Source: CAYQAE01 sp964415445 [NCBI: uncultured archaeon] (lineage in GTDB: Archaea; CAYQAE01). Taken from it: a DNA stretch of 10,713 bases. This document shows positions 1-5,998 of the stretch, piece after piece (position 1 is the first letter of the stretch; the number at the start of each line of letters is the position of its first letter). The stretch is from assembly GCA_964415445.1 (NCBI GenBank), contig CAYQAE010000067.1, positions 1 to 10,713 on the forward strand, read 5' to 3'. The notes below the pieces were generated by a model. The model was not told the origin of the DNA. It made no database searches and was given only the letters and a program-made list of their open reading frames with translations. The position numbers were made by a program, and so were the translations under genes.

Positions 1-639
1 GAATCTACCCATTCTCGCTGCTAATCTCACTACATATCCAATTAATACTCTTATTCCTAACTCATGTGTCCATTGTAATTTTAAAATATGTGAATCATAT
101 CTGCGCAGCGCAGTCTTTGGATATACACCACATAAAGTCGCAGTATCTGTCGCTGTCATAAATATATATCCTTCTTTTTTTAGTGCACGAAAAGAATTTT
201 CCAAAAAATTAACAGGTGACCCATATGGATCAATATCTATGACATCAAATTTCCCTCTATTTCCTACTAAAAATGAATTTGCACCAGAAAATGAAACTTC
301 TATATTTGAAAGATTGCTATTTTTCATATTTTTTTTAATCAATGATACAGATTTCTCATCTCCATCATTTGCATAAACTTCTTCTGCTAAATCTACTTCA
401 TTTGCATATCGTATGGCTCGAGCTCCAGATGCAGAAAGTAGATCACATATACAAGATTTTTTATCTAAAATTGAATTTAGCACTAAAACTGATAAATCAC
501 GTGAAAATTCCATCTCAGGATTATAAAAAACTGGTGCTTTCGGAGGGGCAAAATCACTTTCTTTTTCCTTATATTGAGATAAATCAGGTACAATTAAATT
601 AGTTGTACCTTCTTTAATTTTTTTTGTAGGAAATTCCAT
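1..639 (-). CDS. trm1: tRNA (guanine(26)-N2)-dimethyltransferase Trm1, N-terminal part (cut by window edge)
   Basis: The frame is open from the ATG at 639 to the window edge, giving the first 213 residues; archaeal Trm1 is usually about 370-390, so the C-terminal part lies outside. Trm1 methylates N2 of G26 in tRNA twice, using S-adenosylmethionine. The start EGTTNLIVPD (about residues 10-19) and PVFYNPEMEFSRDLS (36-50) are typical of the family. A SAM-binding motif I, DLLSASGARAIRY, lies at 66-78, and the catalytic DIDPYGSP motif at 135-142. The gene begins 35 bases after the MBL-fold gene on the same strand. I see no clear Shine-Dalgarno or TATA box in the gap, so the two are probably co-transcribed. 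No frameshift is visible. The family assignment is firm. Confidence 0.93.
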   Translation of the reverse strand, partial: MEFPTKKIKEGTTNLIVPDLSQYKEKESDFAPPKAPVFYNPEMEFSRDLSVLVLNSILDKKSCICDLLSASGARAIRYANEVDLAEEVYANDGDEKSVSLIKKNMKNSNLSNIEVSFSGANSFLVGNRGKFDVIDIDPYGSPVNFLENSFRALKKEGYIFMTATDTATLCGVYPKTALRRYDSHILKLQWTHELGIRVLIGYVVRLAARMGRF

Positions 640-674
640 AATTTATCGTCTTTGTGAAACTTTCAAAATTATTT

Positions 675-1421
675 TTATACTTCATTATTATGCGGAAAAA
701 CTAGTTTTTTTCCAACAGGCGCAAGATAGAACTTATCACCAAATTGTTTTTTGAATGTCTCACCATAGCTAGTACAATGACAGCAAAATATAGATCTTAA
801 TTTAGGTTCAATCTCTTTGGCTTCTTTATTTGAAAACTTAAAGCCATGAAAACCTCCGATTATATGTAAAAATTTATCTTCAGATAATCCCAATTCAGAT
901 CTCTCATCTAAATAGGCTGAAATTCCAGGATGACAACAACCTGTAATCAATAGCAAATCTTGATCTAAATCCACAAAACATGCTTGTTCATGAATACCAC
1001 CATAATCTGAAGCTAAAAGCGAATTAGTTAAAAATATACCACCTACAAGTCCCCTACAGTCTCTAACTTCTTTGAAAACAGTCCTATTTTCTTTAGGTAC
1101 ATTAAATCCCCCAAAAGAAGCAAATGCATCCCAATCTTTGTGGATATATACTGGAATCTTCTTATTCTCATTTAAAATTTCAGATAAGCCATCAGTATGA
1201 TCATAGTGATTGTGACTTAATATTACTGCATCTAAATCTTTAGGATAAATATCACACATCTTAAGGTTATTTAGAAGAACTTTACCATCTGTGGCTGTAT
1301 CAAATAAAATTTTTTTATTATTTATCTCAATTAAAGCAGAAAATCCATAAGACTTTTTAAATCCTTTTTCTGCACCATCATAATTATCACATACAACAGT
1401 TAAGTTTAATTTATTGGCCAT
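675..1421 (-). CDS. Metallo-beta-lactamase-fold protein of the dihydropterin RFA-P synthase-like family (COG1237 type)
   Basis: This is a 248-residue cytosolic protein with a metallo-beta-lactamase fold. Metal ligands visible are H70, H72, D74 and H75 in SHNHYDHTDG, H164 in GCCHPG, H192 in GGFH and H215 in CCHCTS. The late GCCHPG...GGFH...HCT pattern matches the family annotated as 7,8-dihydropterin-6-yl-methyl-4-(beta-D-ribofuranosyl)-aminobenzene-5'-phosphate synthase, typified by MJ0301. That name links it to methanopterin-type cofactors, but many members have no proven substrate, so the reaction is uncertain. An ATG at 1433 would add four residues. I prefer 1421 because AGGATGTG, one mismatch from AGGAGGTG, sits 7 bases ahead of it. 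A TATA-like element is at 1456-1463. The gene is divergent from zupT and followed by trm1. Confidence 0.88.
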   Translation of the reverse strand: MANKLNLTVVCDNYDGAEKGFKKSYGFSALIEINNKKILFDTATDGKVLLNNLKMCDIYPKDLDAVILSHNHYDHTDGLSEILNENKKIPVYIHKDWDAFASFGGFNVPKENRTVFKEVRDCRGLVGGIFLTNSLLASDYGGIHEQACFVDLDQDLLLITGCCHPGISAYLDERSELGLSEDKFLHIIGGFHGFKFSNKEAKEIEPKLRSIFCCHCTSYGETFKKQFGDKFYLAPVGKKLVFPHNNEV

Positions 1422-1455
1422 TATATTACACATCCTAAATCCCTACAAAAAGAAT

Positions 1456-1463
1456 AATTTATA
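1456..1463 (-). promoter_or_regulatory. Probable TATA box for the MBL-fold/trm1 unit
   Basis: On the minus strand the 1456-1465 segment reads CCTATAAATT. It lies about 39 bases upstream of the chosen ATG at 1421. A start about 25 bases downstream would leave a leader of roughly 14 bases, just enough for the AGGATGTG ribosome site. The 89-100 base region between this gene and zupT must hold both promoters. Confidence 0.4.
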
Positions 1464-1522
1464 GGTTATTTATGAATTTTTGGTTTTAAAGATTAAAAAT
1501 TTTCGTAAAGATAATTGACCTT

Positions 1523-2296
1523 ATGAGTTTACCTCCCAATACTTACGTGGCAATTTTTTTAACTACCATAGCTGGACTCTCTACAACAATAGGGGGTTTA
1601 ATTGCCTATTTTTTTAAAAAACCTAACTTAAAATATTTAGCTTTTTCTTTAGGTTTTTCAGGAGGAGTTATGATATATATCTCTTTTATGGAACTTTTAC
1701 CTGAAGCAATAGATAATCTAGGTCAGAATAAAGCATTATTTGCTTTTTTTGTAGGCATTGCTTTCATAGGTATAATTGATGCAATAGTTCCAGAAGCTGA
1801 AAATCCTCATCATTATACAAATTCTAATCAAATATGCAATTGCAATGAATGTGTACTAAGAACAGGAACATTAACTGCACTAGCAATTGCAATTCATAAT
1901 TTTCCAGAGGGTATCGCAACATTTGGAACCGCATTAAATAGCATAACAGTAGGTATATTTATTGCAATCGCAATTTCAATCCATAATATACCAGAAGGAA
2001 TTTCTGTATCAATTCCAATTTATTGTGCAACTGAAGATAAAAATAAGGCATTAAAATATTCATTTCTCTCTGGTATTGCAGAGCCAATTGGGGCGATAGT
2101 TGGATTTTTAATTTTATATCCATTTCTAACTGATGGTTTACTTGCTGCGATATTAGGATTAGTTTCAGGAATTATGGTATATATATCTTTAGATGAATTA
2201 ATTCCTATGGCTTATGGATATGGATATAACCACACTGTAGTTATGGGTATTGTTTTAGGGATGGCAATTATGGCATTTAGTTTGCTCATAATTTAG
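1523..2296 (+). CDS. zupT: ZIP-family divalent metal transporter, ZupT-like
   Basis: This is a 257-residue membrane protein, the usual ZupT length, expected to bring zinc and related divalent metals into the cell. About eight membrane segments are visible. The two hallmark helices carry the binuclear metal site: HNFPEGIATF (H125, N126, E129) and HNIPEGISVS (H154, N155, E158), with E187 in GIAEPIGA further on. The variable loop before the first of these contains HH at 96-97 and CNCNEC at 105-110, which looks like an extra soft-metal site. No Shine-Dalgarno is evident. A TTTTAAAG element at about 1484-1491 could be a weak TATA box giving a nearly leaderless message. Its stop overlaps the convergent photolyase stop by 4 bases. 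The metal specificity cannot be read from the sequence. Confidence 0.93.
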   Translation: MSLPPNTYVAIFLTTIAGLSTTIGGLIAYFFKKPNLKYLAFSLGFSGGVMIYISFMELLPEAIDNLGQNKALFAFFVGIAFIGIIDAIVPEAENPHHYTNSNQICNCNECVLRTGTLTALAIAIHNFPEGIATFGTALNSITVGIFIAIAISIHNIPEGISVSIPIYCATEDKNKALKYSFLSGIAEPIGAIVGFLILYPFLTDGLLAAILGLVSGIMVYISLDELIPMAYGYGYNHTVVMGIVLGMAIMAFSLLII

Positions 2297-3624
2297 CTAA
2301 ATTTTTGGATATATTTTTTTACTCTAAATTTTGATTTTGCACCTCTTAAGCTCATATATCTAACTTTACCAAAAATTTTTCTCTCACCCCATGCCCTATC
2401 ATGAATTCCACCTATACTCCAGGCAATTCCAGCATATCCATTTGGATCTCTTCCATCTAATTCATATTTATCATTTAAATAAATTGCAATATTCATTGCT
2501 TGTTTTGGAGTATTTGTCCATTCTAATATTTTTTTAGCCCAATACATTCTCATATATCCGTGCATTTTTCCTTCTTTTACCATTTGATATTGAGCAGCAT
2601 TCCATAAATCATCATGAGTTTTTGAATTTTCAAATTCTTCCAAAGAATAGATATAATCTCTTCCATCATATACATGTTCGTCTAAAGTAGTTTTTGCCCA
2701 ATTTGGAAATGAATTTATATTATCATAACCTTGATTGTAGTAGCAAAAATTATCAGATAATTCTCTACGTACTATTAATTCTTCTAAATAAGCATTAGAT
2801 GAACTTTCATCAGCATCTGAATTTTGAACTTCATATGCTATCTTTTGAGCTGAGATTTGTCCAAAATGAAGATATGGTGATAAATTAGATTGAAAATCTA
2901 GGATAGGATCGTTTCTTTTTTGCGAATATTCATCTAATTTGTTTACTATAAAATAATCTAAAGTCTTTTTTGCTTCTCTCTCGCCTGATCTGAATTTTTT
3001 AACTTTTGAAACTGACCTATCCACATCTAATTTTTTCAAAATTGAACTAAAATCAATATTTTCATCGATTTTATTATAAGAATAAGGATGTTTTTCTATA
3101 CTTTCAACATCTGTGATTTTTCCAATCTTTGACCATATCTTAGGTCTAAATGTCCTTGCTGCATATTCTTGCTTATCTGAGGCCAACCAAGTAGGCACTA
3201 TATTGTGTGCATCAACTTGATATGTAGATACATCTATTTTATCTAAAACAGCTTTTATCCATTTTCTTTTTATTTTAAGTGGATCAAAATCAACTACTAA
3301 GTTTGAAATGTTATTTTCAAATATAAATTGAGGAATAATTTCTTCTAAATTACTTTCTAATATTATAAACGGGATATTTTTATCTAATAAATTTTTATGA
3401 ACTTCTTCTAATCCCTCTAACATAAATGAGTATTGTCTGTATGTTGCACCTAAAAAATTATCATCTAAATAAAAAAAAACTAAAAGTGGAGATTTTTTGC
3501 GGATTGCTAATTTTTGGGCAAAATTTAATGCCCAATTATTAGCAGATCTCTGATCTCTACTCATCCAATATGCAATTGGACCTTTTGATTGTTTTGATTT
3601 CTTTAATATTCTATGTCTTTGCAT
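2293..3624 (-). CDS. phr: Class II CPD photolyase
   Basis: This DNA repair flavoenzyme uses blue/near-UV light and FAD to split cyclobutane pyrimidine dimers. The protein is 443 residues, close to the usual 440-465. GPIAYWMSRDQR (15-26) followed by NNWAL is the class II N-terminal signature. The C-terminal FAD domain has KTHDDLWNAAQ, EGKMHGYMRMYWAKKILEW, and DGRDPNGYAGIAWSIGG (390-406), then FGKVRYMSLRGAK. The tryptophans of the LWNAAQ and MYWAKKILEW segments are those used in class II electron transfer. Methanogen relatives use a deazaflavin antenna; whether this one does is unknown. A longer frame starts at 3654, but I chose the ATG at 3624 because it overlaps the heliorhodopsin stop as TAATG, a translational-coupling arrangement, and gives the normal family N-terminus. 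It is the last gene of the peroxiredoxin-dodecin-heliorhodopsin unit and converges on zupT. Confidence 0.96.
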   Translation of the reverse strand: MQRHRILKKSKQSKGPIAYWMSRDQRSANNWALNFAQKLAIRKKSPLLVFFYLDDNFLGATYRQYSFMLEGLEEVHKNLLDKNIPFIILESNLEEIIPQFIFENNISNLVVDFDPLKIKRKWIKAVLDKIDVSTYQVDAHNIVPTWLASDKQEYAARTFRPKIWSKIGKITDVESIEKHPYSYNKIDENIDFSSILKKLDVDRSVSKVKKFRSGEREAKKTLDYFIVNKLDEYSQKRNDPILDFQSNLSPYLHFGQISAQKIAYEVQNSDADESSSNAYLEELIVRRELSDNFCYYNQGYDNINSFPNWAKTTLDEHVYDGRDYIYSLEEFENSKTHDDLWNAAQYQMVKEGKMHGYMRMYWAKKILEWTNTPKQAMNIAIYLNDKYELDGRDPNGYAGIAWSIGGIHDRAWGERKIFGKVRYMSLRGAKSKFRVKKYIQKFS

Positions 3625-4379
3625 TATACTAGTGTTCCTGAAAATACTTGCCAAGCTAGTGCAGATTTTGCAACTAAACTTAATATGATGTAAACTTTCT
3701 CTCCATACAAATAGTCTTTCCAGGGACCAACTTGCTTGTATTGCAATACCATGTTAAATGCAAATATGTTGAAAAATATTGCAATTGATATAAAAATACC
3801 ATATACAAAATCAGGGGGTCCGTCTCCTTGTCCACCAGCAAAGATAAGATACATTGCAATTACAACCCAACACATCGCACCTGCTATACATCCAAAGATG
3901 TATGATGCCCAACTTTTGACTTCACCAGGCTCATTGTGAATTTCCATCACCCAACCAAACATAATCATCGTAGCATTGAGTGTAAATATCAAAAGAAGTG
4001 CTCCAATATCATAGATTCCAACTAACATTGCAATTACCCAAATCATAATAGAAGAGCTAATTGAATATTCTGCCCATCTGGCATGATTGATGTTCTTACC
4101 TAGTTTATTTACATACCATTTGTATAACACTGTTGCCAAAAGTAGATGTGCAACTGCAGATATAAACATAAATAATGCAACTAATGGACCAAGTTGTATG
4201 TTAAAATATGTTTCTGTCTCATAAGTAAAACCACCTGGTTCTCCCACTATAAATGACTTCTTTACTGGACTTGTGCTATCATTACTTAGAATCAACATCA
4301 AAACTGCTTGCACAAGGTGAATTACACCCATAACTAGATTGAATTTTTTTAGATTCAGAAACTTTTTCTCTTCTTCCAT
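3624..4379 (-). CDS. Heliorhodopsin
   Basis: This is a 251-residue, seven-helix, retinal-binding protein of the heliorhodopsin family, which sits inverted relative to type 1 rhodopsins (N-terminus cytoplasmic). The Schiff-base lysine is K238 in LSLVAKSALAWQ of helix 7. The counterion is E104 in RWAEYSISSS of helix 3. H21 in helix 1 and H78 in helix 2 match the two conserved histidines near the retinal pocket. The spacings H21-H78 and E104-K238 agree with the well-studied 48C12 protein. The long first loop with GEPGGFTYETETYF is also typical. A GTG at 4388 is possible, but AGGATGTG lies 6 bases before the ATG at 4379, which I prefer. That start is 12 bases after the dodecin stop. Heliorhodopsins generally do not pump ions and are viewed as sensors. 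No fused signalling domain or C-terminal tail is present, and no retinal-synthesis gene lies in the window. Confidence 0.97.
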   Translation of the reverse strand: MEEEKKFLNLKKFNLVMGVIHLVQAVLMLILSNDSTSPVKKSFIVGEPGGFTYETETYFNIQLGPLVALFMFISAVAHLLLATVLYKWYVNKLGKNINHARWAEYSISSSIMIWVIAMLVGIYDIGALLLIFTLNATMIMFGWVMEIHNEPGEVKSWASYIFGCIAGAMCWVVIAMYLIFAGGQGDGPPDFVYGIFISIAIFFNIFAFNMVLQYKQVGPWKDYLYGEKVYIILSLVAKSALAWQVFSGTLV

Positions 4380-4391
4380 AAATACCACATC

Positions 4392-4583
4392 CTACAATTT
4401 AGTAGCTACATTCAGTTTTACTTGAAATTCTTTTAATTTACCATCTTTTACTGCACCGCGCTGCTCTATTACTTCAAACCAATGCACAGTTTTGCCAGAG
4501 GATGCAATTTTTTCTACTCCACATTTTACTGCATCAGAAAAACTCTCATCTGATGTAGATACAATTTCCATTATCTCATACAT
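4392..4583 (-). CDS. Dodecin family flavin-binding protein
   Basis: Dodecins are small proteins that assemble into hollow 12-subunit shells binding flavins in stacked pairs. In archaea they favour riboflavin or its breakdown product lumichrome and quench flavin excited states. This one is 63 residues, the normal size, with the beta-alpha-beta-beta pattern. W35 in TVHWFEV is the flavin-stacking tryptophan and Q54 in EFQVKLNV the hydrogen-bonding glutamine; these match W36 and Q55 of the haloarchaeal dodecin. A strong Shine-Dalgarno, GAGGTG at 4594-4599, lies 10 bases ahead of the ATG. The gene starts 20 bases after the peroxiredoxin stop and ends 12 bases before the heliorhodopsin ATG. The position between a light sensor and a flavin-dependent light-driven repair enzyme suggests a role in limiting flavin photosensitisation or in flavin storage; this is inferred. 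Confidence 0.95.
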   Translation of the reverse strand: MYEIMEIVSTSDESFSDAVKCGVEKIASSGKTVHWFEVIEQRGAVKDGKLKEFQVKLNVATKL

Positions 4584-4593
4584 TTTATTTTTT

Positions 4594-4599
4594 CACCTC
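4594..4599 (-). promoter_or_regulatory. Strong Shine-Dalgarno for dodecin
   Basis: The minus strand reads GAGGTG here, an exact match to the archaeal anti-Shine-Dalgarno, 10 bases upstream of the dodecin ATG. It is the strongest ribosome site in the cluster. Confidence 0.7.
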
Positions 4600-4603
4600 T
4601 TAG

Positions 4604-5008
4604 TTAATTTGGTATCTCAAAATATTCACATAATTGAGCATGATGTTTTGTGGGAGATACTTTTTCATATACTTTCTCTATCTTCCAGTCTTTATCAATA
4701 ATCCAGGTCATTCTCTTTACTTTTGAGCCAGATCTAGCACCAAAAGTTTTTGCTGCTAGCTTGTCTCTATCAGATAAAAGAGTAAAATTTAGATTATTCT
4801 TTTTTTCAAATTTTTTATGAGACTCAACTGAATCAGCGCTGATTCCAATAATCTTTATATCTTTATTTTCATACTCTTTGATATTGTCTCTAAAATTTAG
4901 GGCTTCTTTGGTGCATCCTGGAGTATTATCCTTTGGATAAAACTTTATATTATTTCCATTTTGATCAGGCAACTCAAAATCAGGGGCACTATCGCCTTCT
5001 TTTAACAT
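4604..5008 (-). CDS. bcp: Bcp/PrxQ-type peroxiredoxin with a missing internal segment
   Basis: This family reduces hydrogen peroxide and organic peroxides in the cytosol through a peroxidatic cysteine. Here that is C32 in FYPKDNTPGCTKEA, with the conserved P-x3-T-x2-C pattern. Later conserved parts are GISADSVESHKKF, FTLLSDRDKLAAKTFGA and R at about 102. The protein has 134 residues against the usual 150-156. The N-terminus (GDSAPDFELPDQNGNNIK) runs straight into FYPKDNTPGC, so the roughly 12 residues usually between (LSDFKGKKVVLY-like, containing a core beta strand) are absent, with the frame kept. The resolving cysteine five residues after the peroxidatic one in many PrxQ proteins is replaced (CTKEAL). 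C-terminal HAQLCEYF has another cysteine. It is the first gene of the heliorhodopsin unit, with a TATA box at 5040-5047. Family certain; activity doubtful. Confidence 0.9.
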   Translation of the reverse strand: MLKEGDSAPDFELPDQNGNNIKFYPKDNTPGCTKEALNFRDNIKEYENKDIKIIGISADSVESHKKFEKKNNLNFTLLSDRDKLAAKTFGARSGSKVKRMTWIIDKDWKIEKVYEKVSPTKHHAQLCEYFEIPN

Positions 5009-5039
5009 TTTACCACTGAGAAAAAAATATGTACATCTT

Positions 5040-5047
5040 TATTTATA
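5040..5047 (-). promoter_or_regulatory. TATA box of the peroxiredoxin-dodecin-heliorhodopsin-photolyase unit
   Basis: The minus strand reads TATAAATA, flanked by AAAAG and AAAG. It is centred 35 bases upstream of the peroxiredoxin ATG, so a transcript would start near 5018 with a leader of about 10 bases containing CAGTGGT, a weak ribosome site. No other clear TATA box appears within the four-gene unit, so this is the likely main promoter. Confidence 0.55.
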
Positions 5048-5059
5048 CTTTTTGCACAT

Positions 5060-5084
5060 AAATAAATTTGTTAGAAATTTATTT
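5060..5084. repeat. Perfect 10-bp inverted repeat upstream of the TATA box (candidate operator)
   Basis: Arms AAATAAATTT (5060-5069) and AAATTTATTT (5075-5084) are exact reverse complements separated by 5 bases. The repeat lies 12 bases upstream of the TATA box of the heliorhodopsin unit, where archaeal activators usually bind. The arms are A/T only in an A/T-rich genome, so chance is not excluded. Confidence 0.45.
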
Positions 5085-5124
5085 CTTAGGTCTCTTATTT
5101 TCCTTTTATAGTAATTAAACTTTT

Positions 5125-5183
5125 TCTAAACCTAAAAAACAGATCTATAAAGCATAAAAAAATTTTATTAACAAAAAAAATTA
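5125..5183 (-). terminator. T-rich termination region after the seven-helix protein gene
   Basis: Read on the minus strand, two T8 runs follow directly after the stop codon at 5184, with a further T6 run shortly after. Archaeal RNA polymerase terminates at such T-tracts without a hairpin. This would separate the 5184-5885 gene from the peroxiredoxin unit, consistent with a new TATA box at 5040-5047. Confidence 0.5.
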
Positions 5184-5885
5184 TTATACAGCTTCAACCA
5201 TCTTTGCAAGCATCAAAAACCCTCCAATGAATCCTATTGCCATCATCAATTCAAAAGTCAAAATTATAATAAAAAAAGAATCAGAAAATATCACAGACAA
5301 CATTGAAAAAGTATTATTTCCAAATGATGCCAAAATCGCCAAATAAAAAAAAGACCAGCATAAATTGATAGATTTTAAGTTTTTATAAAGTGGGTAATAG
5401 TAATAAGCAGTAAAAATCCAAACTAAAGAATATAACAAATTAAATATTACTCCAGAAGATTTTCTAAGTTCAAAAAAAGGAACTAGAGTCATAAATATGC
5501 CAAAAATAAGAATAATTATACTATAAAAAATAAATTGACTTTTTTTGATTAATTTTTCATCTACTCTACCCATGTCCATATCCTTCTCAAGATACATAAT
5601 ACCAACAGGGATGTAAAAATAACCACATACTCCAATACTATTTGCCACAATTAAAGTAATTTCATGTTCATTGTCAGAAGATGTTTTTGTACTTTCAAAA
5701 ACAACACCATTTATAATATATAAACTTAATGTCAAAGTTATCAATGCTGTACCAATCGCCCACATTTTATAAGCGACAGAAGCACCTTTAGTTTTATAAT
5801 AGATCCTAAAAGAGATTAAAAATACTACAATAGAAATAATTAACATGATTAAACTTAATAATACGTATGAAGTATCTATTGGCAT
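5184..5885 (-). CDS. Seven-helix membrane protein of unknown function
   Basis: I do not recognise this 233-residue protein. Seven hydrophobic segments are visible at about 5-27, 38-60, 77-98, 117-137, 145-166, 175-199 and 204-226. Loops after helices 1, 3 and 5 are rich in lysine and arginine (YYKTKGASVAYK, VDEKLIKK, YKNLKS). By the positive-inside rule this puts the N-terminus outside and the C-terminus inside, the opposite of heliorhodopsin. It is not a rhodopsin: the only lysine near helix 7 is at its end (MLAKMVEAV) and no helix-3 counterion pattern is present. It could be a sensory or transport subunit. The gene is upstream of the heliorhodopsin unit on the same strand but separated by T-tracts, and divergent from msrBA. 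A TTTTATAG element at 5902-5909 sits 17-24 bases ahead of the ATG, compatible with a leaderless message. Confidence 0.75.
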   Translation of the reverse strand: MPIDTSYVLLSLIMLIISIVVFLISFRIYYKTKGASVAYKMWAIGTALITLTLSLYIINGVVFESTKTSSDNEHEITLIVANSIGVCGYFYIPVGIMYLEKDMDMGRVDEKLIKKSQFIFYSIIILIFGIFMTLVPFFELRKSSGVIFNLLYSLVWIFTAYYYYPLYKNLKSINLCWSFFYLAILASFGNNTFSMLSVIFSDSFFIIILTFELMMAIGFIGGFLMLAKMVEAV

Positions 5886-5970
5886 AATAATAATTTATGT
5901 TCTATAAAATTAAAAAATATTGTATTTTAATTTTAAAAATTAGGTTTTGGGAAAAAAATAGTGTAAATTT

Positions 5971-5980
5971 TTTATATAAA
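5971..5980 (+). promoter_or_regulatory. TATA box of msrBA, placed for a leaderless transcript
   Basis: TTTATATAAA is centred about 24 bases before the ATG at 5999. Since archaeal transcription starts about 25 bases after the TATA centre, the message would begin at or next to the ATG. This supports 5999 as the start codon and argues against the upstream ATG at 5897, which lies before the TATA box. Confidence 0.6.
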
Positions 5981-5998
5981 AATAAGAAAATATCAATT

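Noticed and set aside
342-602. Plus-strand open frame of 86 codons
   Set aside because: It is an antisense shadow of trm1, with a low-complexity L/H/I-rich product.
3736-3939. Plus-strand open frame opposite heliorhodopsin
   Set aside because: The minus strand encodes an unmistakable heliorhodopsin here; the antisense product has no recognisable feature.
4492-4701. Plus-strand open frame opposite dodecin and peroxiredoxin
   Set aside because: It spans the antisense of two well-supported genes and their junction, and has no ribosome site.
5184-5885. Seven-helix protein as a second rhodopsin
   Set aside because: Helix 7 has no mid-membrane lysine and there is no counterion motif in helix 3, so retinal binding is not supported.
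5897-5998. 34-codon N-terminal extension of the MsrBA frame
   Set aside because: It precedes a well-placed TATA box, is made of A/T-rich codons and has no MsrB homology; the ATG at 5999 fits a leaderless transcript.
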